Source: Alphaproteobacteria bacterium (lineage in GTDB: Bacteria > Pseudomonadota > Alphaproteobacteria > Ferrovibrionales > Ferrovibrionaceae). From it: DNA of 64,000 bases. Location of the stretch: contig JAFKFH010000009.1 in assembly GCA_017307375.1 (NCBI GenBank), positions 310,001 to 374,000 of the forward strand. The letters run 5' to 3'. Below the pieces are notes generated by a model that saw only the letters and a program-made list of their open reading frames with translations, did no database searches and was not told where the DNA came from. Both the position numbers and the translations under genes were made by a program. Position 1 is the first letter of the stretch, and each line of letters starts with the position of its first letter. Below are positions 39,499 through 49,086 of this stretch, piece by piece.

Positions 39499-40521
39499 TC
39501 ACACCGCCTCGCTGGTGATGCGATAGCGGAACCCGTCGGGATCCATGCCGTCGAGCGCGCCGCGCGGGGTCATGCCCTCCGGGTACATGAAATAATTGAT
39601 CGGTGCGTCGGCCGGCCCCGGCGGCAGCACGAAATCGCGCGCCGAGTTGAAGGCGACCCAGTTCATCTCCCAACTGCCGAACAGCGCCTCGCGCAATGCC
39701 GCGATCTTCGGATCGGCCAGCGGCAGATTCTCCTCCAGCACGGCCTTGCGCACATCGGCCGGGTCGACCGGGATCCAGCCCTGGCCGGCGGCGTAGAATT
39801 CGGCCCGGCAATGCTGGGCCCGCGAGATGTCGCCGGCCTTGCCCAGGCTCTTGAACTGGCGCGAATCGGCCGCCCGGATGCCGAACACTTCGCGCGCCGG
39901 GATGCCCGAGGCCCGGGCGAGGCCGACGAACAGCGCGTTGATATCGGCGCATTTGCCGCCGAGATTGCCGCTTTCCAGCATGAACCTGATATCGCCGTTG
40001 CCGCAGCCCTTGACCTTGGGGTCGCGAAAGCAGTTCTCGACGATCCAGTCGTAGATCGCCCGGGCCCTGGCCACGTCGCCGCTGCGACCGGCCGTGATCT
40101 CGTCGGCCCGGGCCTTGACCAGCCCGTCGGTCGGCATGGTCGGGGTCGGCGCCAGGTAGCGGGCGAGGTCGCCGGCCTCGCCGGCCGGCCCCTGGCGGTC
40201 GCGGGTCGCGACGACGAACACCAGTTCGGCCCGGCGGCCCGAGGACGTGTCCGGCCAAGCCGCGTAAAGCGCCTGCGCCCCGTAGGTCCCGTCGCGCTGC
40301 ACCGCGACTGTCGGTGCCTCGACCTGCCATGTCGTGCTCTCGACCTTCTGCCACGGCGTTTCGGCGGGCAGCGGCAACCACAGCTTCAGCGGCCCCTGGG
40401 CCGGCGGCTCGGCCACCACGGTCAGCCGGTAGCGACGCCAGCCATCGGTGGCGAGGGCGGGAAAGCCGGCACCGGCCAGCGGCAGGGCCAGCGACAGTCT
40501 GAGCAGATCGCGACGCAACAT
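39499..40521 (-). CDS. Transglutaminase-like cysteine peptidase family protein
   Basis: This 340-residue exported protein has an N-terminal RRDLLRLSLALPLAGAG signal, possibly Tat type. An N-terminal beta domain precedes a transglutaminase-like core near residues 160-260. The catalytic cysteine is in GGKCADINALFVGLARASGI, the histidine in QHCRAEFYA and the aspartate in IPVDPADV. Such periplasmic proteins usually act as peptidases or amidases. Substrate unknown. The start at 40521 is chosen for the signal peptide. Confidence 0.85.
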   Translation of the reverse strand: MLRRDLLRLSLALPLAGAGFPALATDGWRRYRLTVVAEPPAQGPLKLWLPLPAETPWQKVESTTWQVEAPTVAVQRDGTYGAQALYAAWPDTSSGRRAELVFVVATRDRQGPAGEAGDLARYLAPTPTMPTDGLVKARADEITAGRSGDVARARAIYDWIVENCFRDPKVKGCGNGDIRFMLESGNLGGKCADINALFVGLARASGIPAREVFGIRAADSRQFKSLGKAGDISRAQHCRAEFYAAGQGWIPVDPADVRKAVLEENLPLADPKIAALREALFGSWEMNWVAFNSARDFVLPPGPADAPINYFMYPEGMTPRGALDGMDPDGFRYRITSEAV

Positions 40522-40759
40522 CGACGTGTCCTCCGTGCTCGCGGCCGCGCGGGGCGGCCGCCCGTTGTTTCGGGTGTTTTCTGGAGGATGCCTCGGCGCC
40601 TTGGTCGGTACCGGCCGGCAATCGGCGGACGGCCGGCCGCCCACCCGGACCGGGTAGCGGCGCCACGGAGGATCGCTGGATCGAAACGATAGCGTTGCCG
40701 GGCCGACACGGTCAACGACGGGCCTTGCGTCGCGCCTGTCCCGCCCCTATCACCGGCCC

Positions 40760-41953
40760 ATGACCGACAGCTATCCCACCCTGCGGCTGCAACCCGGCGA
40801 GGATCGCCGGATCCGCGCCGGCCACCCCTGGGTCTTCGCCAACGAACTGAAGCTCGACGACCAGGGCCGCGCGCTGCGGCCCGGTTCGATCGTCCGGCTG
40901 GCCGGGGCCGACGGACGGGTGCTGGGCGTCGGCACGTTCAACCGCCATTCGCTGATCGCCGTGCGGCTGTTCAGCGCGCAGGGCGACGCGCGCCTCGACC
41001 GCGACTTCCTGATCGGCCGGCTGACCGCGGCGCGCGACCTGCGCGCGCGACTGGGCCTCGGCGCCCATCATCGCCTGGTCCACGCCGAGGGCGACGGCCT
41101 GCCCGGCTTCGTCATCGACCGCTATGGCGACGTCGCGGTGGTCCAGGCCAATACCGCCGGGGCCGAGGCGCTGACGGCCGATCTGCTCGACGCCCTCGAG
41201 GCGGTCATCGCCCCCAGGGCGATCGTCCTGCGCAACGATGCCACGGTGCGCGGGCTGGAGGGCCTGGCCGCCGAGGTCAGGCTGGCCCGCGGCACCCTTC
41301 CCGACCAGATCGCCGCCGAGGAAGGCGGCCTCAAGTTCCCGGTCGATCCGCTGGGCGGTCAGAAGACCGGCTTCTTCTTCGACCTGGGCCCGGCCCGGAC
41401 CGAGATCGCCCGGCTGGCGGCGCCGGGCGCCCGCATGCTGGATGTCTACTGCCACACCGGCGCCTTCGGCCTGCGCGCGGCGGCGGCCGGGGCAGGCGCC
41501 GTCACCTTCGTCGACCGCTCGGAGCATGCCGTGGCGCTGGCCGAGGCCGGGGCGCGCGCGAACGGCCTGGCCGATCGCTGCCGCTTCGTCCGCGAGGACG
41601 GTTTTGCCGCGCTGGAACGATTGGGGCACGAAGGGCAGCGATTCGATGTCGTCGTCACCGATCCGCCCAGTTTCGTGAAGTCGAAGAAGGAGCTGAAATC
41701 GGGCGCACGCGGCTACCGCAAGCTGGTCAGGCTGGCCGCGCCGCTGGTCGCCCCGGGGGGCTTCTACTTCGTCGCCTCCTGTTCCCACAACGTCTCGGCC
41801 GACCTGTTTGCCGACGAGGTGCGGGCCGGGCTTTCGGCCGCCGGGCGCAATGGCCGGGTCATCCTGGCCGGCGGGGCGGGACCCGACCACCCTGTCCACC
41901 CCCATCTGCCGGAATCGGCTTACATTAAGTATCAGGTCCTGCAACTGGACTGA
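40760..41953 (+). CDS. rlmI: RlmI-like 23S rRNA (cytosine-C5) methyltransferase
   Basis: This 397-residue protein has an N-terminal PUA domain (PGEDRRIRAGHPWVFANEL), a central EEHD-like domain, and a Rossmann methyltransferase with SAM motif MLDVYCHTGAFGLRAA. The DPPSF motif (VVTDPPSFVKSKKELKSG) and the CSHNV cysteine complete the site. RlmI makes m5C1962 in E. coli, and this is the closest family, though orthologue specificity is not proved. Confidence 0.88.
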   Translation: MTDSYPTLRLQPGEDRRIRAGHPWVFANELKLDDQGRALRPGSIVRLAGADGRVLGVGTFNRHSLIAVRLFSAQGDARLDRDFLIGRLTAARDLRARLGLGAHHRLVHAEGDGLPGFVIDRYGDVAVVQANTAGAEALTADLLDALEAVIAPRAIVLRNDATVRGLEGLAAEVRLARGTLPDQIAAEEGGLKFPVDPLGGQKTGFFFDLGPARTEIARLAAPGARMLDVYCHTGAFGLRAAAAGAGAVTFVDRSEHAVALAEAGARANGLADRCRFVREDGFAALERLGHEGQRFDVVVTDPPSFVKSKKELKSGARGYRKLVRLAAPLVAPGGFYFVASCSHNVSADLFADEVRAGLSAAGRNGRVILAGGAGPDHPVHPHLPESAYIKYQVLQLD

Positions 41954-42305
41954 TGCCGCGACGTTATGCGCGGTAAGGGATCGTCATTAACCATCGCGGC
42001 CTATCGACTCGTTTTGTGCGCCGCGGTATAGTCGCGCCGTCGTCATAAACCTGCCCTGTTGCACAGGCAGATTCGATGGCGATGGTGGCAAGTTGCCGCG
42101 GAGGGAGTACCTCGGGAGTTCTGCCGGGCGGGTGGGTCCGGCGTCATTCCAAAATCCCCCTGACACGGTCCGAACAAGGACACGGTCGCGATAGATAAAT
42201 CGCCATCCCCTTCGGTGCGCCGGTCGCAGGCACCGAAGAGAACACCCTTGCGACCGACGTGCCGGGCGCATCCCGGTACATAGTGCAGCGACAAGGTATT
42301 TGAGC
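41954..42305. other. Long leader region before the NdvB-like gene
   Basis: This is 352 bases without a convincing gene. It contains an 8-base inverted repeat (TTCGGTGC at 42211-42218 and GCACCGAA at 42230-42237) and a small CCGGG-CGCAT-CCCGG hairpin near 42262-42276, both within 100 bases of the start codon. These may be leader structures of the glucan synthase mRNA. No riboswitch class is recognised. Confidence 0.4.
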
Positions 42306-44921
42306 ATGCGCGCGACGGGTGTTCTGGTGATTGCGTTGGTCGTCCTGGCCAATGTCGTCGGCTGGGCCTATGTCAATCGTACCGCCGATCCCCTGGCCTA
42401 TTCGGGGACCATCGCCGGCGTCGGCTTCAGCCCCTACAAGGCCGACCAGAATCCGCAGGAAAGCCGCCACCCCTCGCCCACCGACATCGAGGGCGACCTG
42501 AAGGCGCTTGCGGGCAAGGTCACCTCGATCCGCAGCTATTCGGCAACCGACGGGCTCGAGGTCATCCCGGCCCTGGCCAGCAAATACGGCTATTCGGTGA
42601 TGGCGGGCGCCTGGATCGACGGCCGCAAGGAGCGTAACGAGCGCGAGATCGAAAACCTCATCGCCATGACCAACGCCAACCCGAACGTCAACCGGGTGCT
42701 GGTCGGCAACGAGGTGCTGATGCGCGCCGACATCCCGGTCCAGGAGCTGATCCAGTACATCCGCCGCGTCCGCGCCGAGGTCAAGGTCCCGGTCTCGACC
42801 GCCGAGCCCTGGGCCTACTGGCTGCTGTATCCCGAACTGGCCGGCGAGGTCGACTTCATCGCCATCCATCTGCTGCCCTACTGGGAGGGCATCGCCACCA
42901 AGGATGCGCTGGACGAGGCGCTGTCGCGCTACCAGCAGGTCAAGAACGCCTTCCCGAACAAGCCCGTGGTGATCGCCGAGATCGGCTGGCCGTCGGACGG
43001 CCGCGTCCGCCGCGACGCCGAGCCGAGCCCGACCGCCCAGGCCACCTTCATCCGCGACTTCCTGGCGATCGCCAAGCAGCGCCGCTTCGACTACTACATC
43101 ATGGAAGCCTTCGACCAGCCGTGGAAGCGCGAGATCGAAGGCTCGGTCGGCCCGTACTGGGGCATCTGGAACGCCGACCGCAGCCCGAAATTCCCGTTGT
43201 CGGGCACGGTCGACACCTACACCAGCTGGACGCTGGTCGCCGGCATCTCGTCGCTGCTGGCGCTGTTCCCGCTGGTCTGGTTCCTGCGCCGCTTCCGCGA
43301 GATGGCGCTGGGCGGCCAGCTGCTCTACGGCCTGATGATCCAGGGCGCCGCCTCGGTCTTCGCCTACGTGATCCTGCGCAGCATGGTCCAGTACATGCCG
43401 ACCGGCGTCGCCGTGATGTGGGCGGTGCTGGTGCCGCTGCTGATGGTGCTGCTGGGGCTGATGCTGGCCGAGGGGCTTGAGGCGGTCGAAGTCGCCTTCT
43501 CCAAGACCCGCCGCCTGATCCGCCCGACCCGGGTCGACGTGTCCTCGCGCCCGCATTGGCGCAAGGTCTCGATCCACGTGCCGTCCTATAACGAGCCGCC
43601 CGAGCTGATGAAGCGCACGCTCGACGCGCTGGCGCGCCTCGACTACCCGAACTTCGAAGTCATCGTCATCGACAACAACACCAAGGACGAGGCCGTCTGG
43701 CGCCCGGTGCAGGAGCATTGCCGCAAGCTGGGGTCGCGCTTCAAGTTCTACCACGTCGCCCCGCTGACCGGCTTCAAGTCGGGCGCCCTGAACTTCGCCC
43801 TGCGCCATACCGCGCCGGACGCCGAGGTCATCGGCATCATCGACAGCGACTACATCGTCGAATCCGACTGGCTGAAGTCGCTGGTGCCGACCTTCGACGA
43901 CCCCAAGGTCGGCTTCGTCCAGTCGCCCCAGGACCATTACGACTGGGCCGACGACCGCTTCAAGGAAGCGATCAACTGGGAATATGCCGGCTTCTTCGAT
44001 ATCGGCATGGTCCAGCGCAACGAGCGTGACGCGATCATCCAGCACGGCACCATGACCCTGATCCGCCGGGCGGCGATGGACGAGGTCGGGCACTGGGCGG
44101 AATGGTGCATCTGCGAGGATTCCGAGCTCGGCCTGCGGCTGATCGCCGGAGGCTACACCTCGCACTACACCAACCACCGCTTCGGCCATGGCGTGACCCC
44201 GGATTCGATGGCCGGCTACAAGAGCCAGCGGTTCCGCTGGGCCTATGGCGCCATGCAGATCCTGAAGGGGCACTGGCGCGAGATGCTGCCCTGGAAGCAC
44301 TCGCACCTGACGCCGCAGCAGCGCTATCACTACGTCGCCGGCTGGGCCCCGTGGGTCGCCGACGCCGTCGGCCTGATCTTCGCGGTGGCTAGCCTGCTGT
44401 GGACCGTCGGCGTCATGGTCCTGCCGCGCTACTTCGACTTCCCGACCACCATGTTCATGGTGCCGGCGCTGGGCGTGTTCGGCCTGAAGGTCGTGCAGTT
44501 CCTGGCGCTCTATGCCGTGCGCGTCGACTGCACCTGGCGGCAGCGCATGGGGGCGGGCCTGGCCGGGCTGGCGCTGACCTACACGATCGCCAAGGCGACG
44601 CTGTACGGCATCTTCACCTCGAAGCTGCCGTTCATCCGCACGCCGAAGGCCGAGAACCAGCCGGCCTTCGTCCAGGCCTTCATGGCGGCGCGCGAGGAAA
44701 GCGTGCTCTGCGTGCTGCTGTGGCTCGCGGCCTTCGCGATCTGGCAGACCTACGGCATCGACGATCCCGAATCGAAGCTGTGGTCGATCCTGATGCTGGC
44801 CCAGTCGGTGCCCTACCTGGCCTCGTTCGCGCTGGCGGTGGTCAACACCCTGCCGGCCCGCAAGCCCCAGCCGGTCACGGCGCCGGCCGGCGACGCGATC
44901 GACCAGACCGCGGCGTCCTGA
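42306..44921 (+). CDS. NdvB-like beta-glucan synthase (GH17 domain fused to GT2 domain)
   Basis: This 871-residue membrane protein is laid out as an N-terminal membrane anchor, a GH17-like glucanosyltransferase domain (residues 35-290) with both likely catalytic glutamates (VLVGNEVLMR and IAEIGWPSDG), several membrane helices, and a family 2 glycosyltransferase (about 415-650) with VIDNNTKDEA, IDSDYIVES, CICEDSELG and QRFRW. Further membrane helices follow. The architecture is that of Bradyrhizobium NdvB, which makes cyclic beta-1,3/1,6-glucan. An NdvC-like gene lies 0.8 kb downstream. Confidence 0.88.
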   Translation: MRATGVLVIALVVLANVVGWAYVNRTADPLAYSGTIAGVGFSPYKADQNPQESRHPSPTDIEGDLKALAGKVTSIRSYSATDGLEVIPALASKYGYSVMAGAWIDGRKERNEREIENLIAMTNANPNVNRVLVGNEVLMRADIPVQELIQYIRRVRAEVKVPVSTAEPWAYWLLYPELAGEVDFIAIHLLPYWEGIATKDALDEALSRYQQVKNAFPNKPVVIAEIGWPSDGRVRRDAEPSPTAQATFIRDFLAIAKQRRFDYYIMEAFDQPWKREIEGSVGPYWGIWNADRSPKFPLSGTVDTYTSWTLVAGISSLLALFPLVWFLRRFREMALGGQLLYGLMIQGAASVFAYVILRSMVQYMPTGVAVMWAVLVPLLMVLLGLMLAEGLEAVEVAFSKTRRLIRPTRVDVSSRPHWRKVSIHVPSYNEPPELMKRTLDALARLDYPNFEVIVIDNNTKDEAVWRPVQEHCRKLGSRFKFYHVAPLTGFKSGALNFALRHTAPDAEVIGIIDSDYIVESDWLKSLVPTFDDPKVGFVQSPQDHYDWADDRFKEAINWEYAGFFDIGMVQRNERDAIIQHGTMTLIRRAAMDEVGHWAEWCICEDSELGLRLIAGGYTSHYTNHRFGHGVTPDSMAGYKSQRFRWAYGAMQILKGHWREMLPWKHSHLTPQQRYHYVAGWAPWVADAVGLIFAVASLLWTVGVMVLPRYFDFPTTMFMVPALGVFGLKVVQFLALYAVRVDCTWRQRMGAGLAGLALTYTIAKATLYGIFTSKLPFIRTPKAENQPAFVQAFMAAREESVLCVLLWLAAFAIWQTYGIDDPESKLWSILMLAQSVPYLASFALAVVNTLPARKPQPVTAPAGDAIDQTAAS

Positions 44922-44927
44922 CCTCGT

Positions 44928-45599
44928 CTATGACCCGGCCGGCGGTTCCCAGCGGAATCGCCGGCCGGCGATGACGGTGTAGAGCGGCGACGGCACCAGA
45001 TCGCCGAACGCACGGATCCGCCGCTCCAGTTCCTCGCCCGCAATGTCGGCCGCGATCTCCTGCAGCCCCTCGATGTCACGCCCCGACCAGCGCCGATGTC
45101 CCCATTGATGACCACTGGCCGGCAGGGGCGCATCGTCGCAAGCCAGCCGGTCGGCCAGCCGGCTGAACATCCGCAGCAGGGCCTGATAGGCCTCGGCATC
45201 GAGTTGCGGGCCATCGGCCCGCGGCGCTATCGCCCAATCCTCGACTGCGACGATCGTGCCGGCATCGACGCGCGCGGCCATCTCGTGCACGGTCGCCCCG
45301 AAGCGCGCCGCGCCGGCATAGAGCGCATGGCGCGCCGGCTGGCGACCGGGGAATTCCGGCGGCCCGGGATGAAAGTTGTAGGCGGGACCGTCGAGCCGGG
45401 CGAGATGCCCGGCGGGGACGACGACGCCGGTGCAGAAGGCGATCAGGCGCAGGCCGCGGCAATCGCGGTCGAGGGCAAGATCCAGCCCGGCCCGGTCGGT
45501 CGCGGCGGCGACCTCCAGACCGGGATTGGCACGCCGGAGACGCTGGGCGAGGTAGGGCGCCTCGATCTCGCCGGTCAGCAGCAGAATGGCGCGCGGCAC
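44928..45599 (-). CDS. Formyltransferase-like protein (Fmt-related)
   Basis: This 223-residue protein has the formyl-transferase fold motif YNFHPGPPEFPGRQ, the counterpart of the HPS/LLP...Y-G loop in folate-dependent formyltransferases, and VHEMAARVDAGTIVAVED. It is short for methionyl-tRNA formyltransferase and lacks the C-terminal OB domain. A role in modifying sugars or other amines is possible. It is on the opposite strand between the two glucan genes. Confidence 0.75.
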   Translation of the reverse strand: MPRAILLLTGEIEAPYLAQRLRRANPGLEVAAATDRAGLDLALDRDCRGLRLIAFCTGVVVPAGHLARLDGPAYNFHPGPPEFPGRQPARHALYAGAARFGATVHEMAARVDAGTIVAVEDWAIAPRADGPQLDAEAYQALLRMFSRLADRLACDDAPLPASGHQWGHRRWSGRDIEGLQEIAADIAGEELERRIRAFGDLVPSPLYTVIAGRRFRWEPPAGS

Positions 45600-45691
45600 A
45601 AGGCCTCCGTCTCAACCCATATGTCTTTCCCTACCCCATCCGGCATGTTACTGCCAACCCACCGAATTTGGCCGAAGGTTGCCTGATCCCG

Positions 45692-47392
45692 ATGCGCCTG
45701 ATCCTGATCGTCGTATCCCTGCTCGTGGCCTTGGCCGCGAATCTCGCGTTCTGGTACTTCCCCAACCTGCCGCGCGCGCTGAAGACCGTCTATCCCGGCG
45801 ACCAGCTGCGCTCGGTTTCGTTCGCGCCGTACCGCCACGGCCAGGACCCGCTGCTGGAGATCTATCCGTCGGCGTCCGAGGTCGAGGAGGACGTCCAGTC
45901 GCTGGTCGGCCGCGCCAAGGGTCTGCGCACCTATTCCTCGGGCGAAGGCAACGAGGTGGTGCCGGCGCTGGCGACCAAATACGGGCTCGAAGTGCTGCTG
46001 GGCGCCTGGCTGGGGCCCAAGCCCGACCGCAACGAGCGCGAGGTTGCCGGCCTGATCGAGCTGGCCAACAAGCATCCCGACAGCGTCAAGCGGCTGATCG
46101 TCGGCAACGAGGTCCTGCTGCGCCGCGACATCCCGCGCGACCAGATCATCGCCTATCTCGATCGGGTGCGCGCCGCGGTCAAGCAGCCGGTGACCTATGC
46201 CGACGTCTGGGAATTCTGGCTGAAGAACCCGCAGGTCGCCGACCATGTCGATTTCGTCACCGTGCATTTCCTGCCCTATTGGGAGGACGAGCCGGTCGGC
46301 GTCGACGAGGCGATGGAGCATATCCGCAACGTCTATCGCACGGTCAAGGCGGCCTTCCCCAACAAGCAGATCCTGATCGGCGAGGTCGGCTGGCCGGCCA
46401 AGGGCCGGTCGCGCGAGCATGCGATCCCGAGCCGCTGGGACCAGGCCGAATTCATCAACGCCTTCCTCAAGCTCGCCGACGAGGAAGGCTTCGACTACAA
46501 CCTGATCGAGGGCTTCGACCAGCCCTGGAAGAAGAAGCTCGAGGGCATCGTCGGCGGTCATTGGGGCGTTCTGGACGCTTATCGGAAACCGAAATTCGAC
46601 CTGAAGGGTCCGATCGTCGCCGAACCGCATTGGCGCGAGGCCGCGATCATCGCCTCGGTCATCGCCGTGCTGGCGGTCGTCGGCTATGGCCGGCGGCTGC
46701 TGCGCCTGCCGGCACCGGCCGCCATCGGCGCCGTGCTGCTGGCCCAGCTGTTCGCCACGATGATCGCGGCGCAAGCGCTGCGCTTCATTTCCGGCGACGT
46801 CTACAACGTCGGCTTCTTCTGGGAATTGCGCTACTACCTGCCGCCTTACGCCACTCTGGCCTATCTGATCGCCGTGCCGCGGCTGGTGCTGCAGGTGGCG
46901 CTGGCCTGGGCGCTGCTGCACATGGTGATCGGCCGCCTCGACGGCGGGCCGGCGCCGCGCTTTGCCACGGCCGGCCGGCCGGGCAACCTCGTCAACGGGC
47001 TCATGGTCGCGTCGGCGTGGCTGGGCGCCTGGGCGACCGCCTGGCTCGCCTTCGACGGCCGTTACCGCGATTTCCCGGTCGACGATTTCCTGGTCGCAAG
47101 CTTCGGGCTGATCGCCGCGCGGCTGGTGCTGATCGCGGCCGGGGCGCAAGGGGCCGGCGGCCTTGCCGCCTTCAGCCTGTCGGGGGCACCGGCTTCCGGC
47201 CCGGCCCCGCGGCTCATCGCCGAGAAGCTGATGCTGGCGGTCTATGCCGTCTCGATCGTGGTCATGCTGATCCTGGAAAAGCTGTCGAACCGCGAAGCGC
47301 TGTACTGGGCCGGCATGGCGATCCTGATGGCGTTGCCGCATCTGGCCACGGTGCTGGTGGCCCGGCGGACCAGCCGCACGGCGGCGGCTTGA
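45692..47392 (+). CDS. NdvC-like GH17 membrane protein
   Basis: This 566-residue protein has an N-terminal anchor (LILIVVSLLVALAANLAFWY), a GH17-like domain to about residue 300 with glutamates in IVGNEVLLRRD and IGEVGWPAKG, then about eight transmembrane helices. It matches Bradyrhizobium NdvC, needed for the beta-1,6 linkages of cyclic glucan. It shares its first half with the NdvB-like protein but has no glycosyltransferase. ATG at 45692 preferred over the TTG at 45668. Confidence 0.85.
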   Translation: MRLILIVVSLLVALAANLAFWYFPNLPRALKTVYPGDQLRSVSFAPYRHGQDPLLEIYPSASEVEEDVQSLVGRAKGLRTYSSGEGNEVVPALATKYGLEVLLGAWLGPKPDRNEREVAGLIELANKHPDSVKRLIVGNEVLLRRDIPRDQIIAYLDRVRAAVKQPVTYADVWEFWLKNPQVADHVDFVTVHFLPYWEDEPVGVDEAMEHIRNVYRTVKAAFPNKQILIGEVGWPAKGRSREHAIPSRWDQAEFINAFLKLADEEGFDYNLIEGFDQPWKKKLEGIVGGHWGVLDAYRKPKFDLKGPIVAEPHWREAAIIASVIAVLAVVGYGRRLLRLPAPAAIGAVLLAQLFATMIAAQALRFISGDVYNVGFFWELRYYLPPYATLAYLIAVPRLVLQVALAWALLHMVIGRLDGGPAPRFATAGRPGNLVNGLMVASAWLGAWATAWLAFDGRYRDFPVDDFLVASFGLIAARLVLIAAGAQGAGGLAAFSLSGAPASGPAPRLIAEKLMLAVYAVSIVVMLILEKLSNREALYWAGMAILMALPHLATVLVARRTSRTAAA

Positions 47393-48717
47393 GCCCAGGC
47401 CGCAAGCGCGTCGGCGCCGACCGGCGCCGGTTGCTGGGCGGTCTCGCCGGCTTTGCCGCCACGGCGTATGTCCGGCCGGCTGCCGCCGCCGACTACGACG
47501 TCGCGGTGATCGGCGCCGGGCTGGCCGGGCTGACGGCGGCAAGGCGCCTGCGCGAGCTCGGCCGCAGCGTCGTGGTGCTGGAAGCACGCGACCGGATCGG
47601 CGGCCGCGCGGTGACCGACCGGGCCGCGCTGAACACCCCGATCGACCTCGGCGCCGGCTGGCTGCATTCGGCCGACGAGAACCCGTTCGTGCCGGTGCTG
47701 CAGGCGATGGGCACCACGCTGGTCGAGGACCCGCTCGAAACCTACATATCGATCGAGGGCCGCGAGGTCGACACGGCGGACTACCGCCGCTTCGACCAGA
47801 TCGTCGAGGATGCCTATGCCGCGATCGGCGATGCGACCGAGGGCGGCGCCGACCAGCCGGTCGGCCGTGTCCTGAAATCGAGCGACCGGCTGACCGCGCT
47901 GGCCCAACGGCTGCTCGGCCCGGTCTCGGCCGGTGTCGAACTCGGCGCGCTGTCGGCCGCCGATCTTTCGGCACAGATCGCCACCGGCGTGGAATTCCTG
48001 GTGCCCGACGGCCTCGGCCGGGCAGTGGCAAGCTTCGGTTCCGGCGTCACCGTCCGCCTGTCCAGCCCGGTCAGCCGGATCGACCGGCGCGGTCGCACGC
48101 TGGCCCTGACCACCCCGAACGGCGTGATCTCGGCCGGCCGGGCGATCGTCACGGTGCCGCCCGCCGTGCTGAACGCGGGCCGTATCGTCTTCGATCCGCC
48201 GCTGCCGCCGGCGCATCAGGCGGCGCTGGGCGGGTTCGGCGCCGGCCTCGTCGACAAGATATTCCTGCGGTTCGAGCGCGACATGTTCGGGCTGGCGCCG
48301 CTGACGGCGCTGCGCGCGGTCACGCGGACCGGCCAGATGCTCGATGGCGTCGTCAACCTGTTTGCCGAGCCGGTCGCAGTCATGTTCGCCGGCGGCGACC
48401 TTGCCTGGGATCTCGAACGCCAGGGGCGCGAGGCGGCGATCGCCTGGGCGCTCGACGGCCTGGTCGACCTGTTCGGGGGCGAACTGCGGCGCGCCTACCA
48501 GCGTGGCGTCGCCACCGCCTGGGGGGCTGATCCCTGGGCCTCGGGCGCCTATCCGATCGTCAGGCCCGGCCGCGCCCCGGCGCGCGAGGCGCTGGCCCAG
48601 CCGGTCGACGACCGGCTGTTTTTCGCCGGCGACGCGGTCGTGCCGGGCTGGGCCGGCCAGTTGCCCGCCGCCTATCTTTCAGGTATGGCACAGGCCGAGG
48701 CCGCTGCCCGCGCCTGA
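47389..48717 (+). CDS. Tat-exported flavin amine oxidase / FAD oxidoreductase
   Basis: This 442-residue protein begins with a Tat-like signal (DRRRLLGGLAGFAAT). FAD is bound by VIGAGLAGLTAARRLRELG and EARDRIGGRAV near residues 43-80, and C-terminal LFFAGDAVVPGWAGQLPAAY places the flavin as in monoamine/polyamine oxidases. The TTG start overlaps the NdvC-like stop (TTGA), so it is translated with the glucan gene. Substrate unknown. Confidence 0.87.
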   Translation: MSPGRKRVGADRRRLLGGLAGFAATAYVRPAAAADYDVAVIGAGLAGLTAARRLRELGRSVVVLEARDRIGGRAVTDRAALNTPIDLGAGWLHSADENPFVPVLQAMGTTLVEDPLETYISIEGREVDTADYRRFDQIVEDAYAAIGDATEGGADQPVGRVLKSSDRLTALAQRLLGPVSAGVELGALSAADLSAQIATGVEFLVPDGLGRAVASFGSGVTVRLSSPVSRIDRRGRTLALTTPNGVISAGRAIVTVPPAVLNAGRIVFDPPLPPAHQAALGGFGAGLVDKIFLRFERDMFGLAPLTALRAVTRTGQMLDGVVNLFAEPVAVMFAGGDLAWDLERQGREAAIAWALDGLVDLFGGELRRAYQRGVATAWGADPWASGAYPIVRPGRAPAREALAQPVDDRLFFAGDAVVPGWAGQLPAAYLSGMAQAEAAARA

Positions 48718-48787
48718 CCCCTTGATCGGCGGGCGGCCGCCGACTATCAAGACGGTATCGCAAGAGATCACGAGCGAGGCACCCCAG

Positions 48788-49024
48788 GTGGCTACCGTCA
48801 AGAAGAAGGCTGCGAAGCGCAAGAGCGAACCGCAGGCGGAACTCTATGTCGTGTTCGGCGGGCGGGTTAAGGATACCGAGGGCCGCGACTTCGGTACGCC
48901 CCCCCAGATCGAGACGGTCGGCTATTACGCGCATTACGACGACGCGCTGCGCGCCTGGCAGGGTGTCAGCCAGCAGCGGGTCGACGACGCGCTGGCCAAG
49001 TTCGTCATCGTCCGGCTGTGGTGA
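48788..49024 (+). CDS. DUF4170 domain-containing protein
   Basis: This 78-residue protein has a lysine-rich start (ATVKKKAAKRKSEPQ) then the DUF4170 core AELYVVFGGRVKDTEG, followed by GYYAHYDDALRAWQGVSQQ. The family is small, alphaproteobacterial and uncharacterised. The GTG at 48788 has GAGG about 9 bases upstream. The long open frame before it is a shadow of the amine oxidase. Confidence 0.85.
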   Translation: MATVKKKAAKRKSEPQAELYVVFGGRVKDTEGRDFGTPPQIETVGYYAHYDDALRAWQGVSQQRVDDALAKFVIVRLW

Positions 49025-49086
49025 CGGCGGCCGGCGTCGCCTGACGCCGGGATCGCTGTTATGATCGGTCCCGGAGGCGATCTGCG

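Noticed and set aside
42144-44330. 728-codon minus-strand open frame
   Set aside because: It is antisense to the NdvB-like gene, whose GH17 and GT2 motifs are unmistakable.
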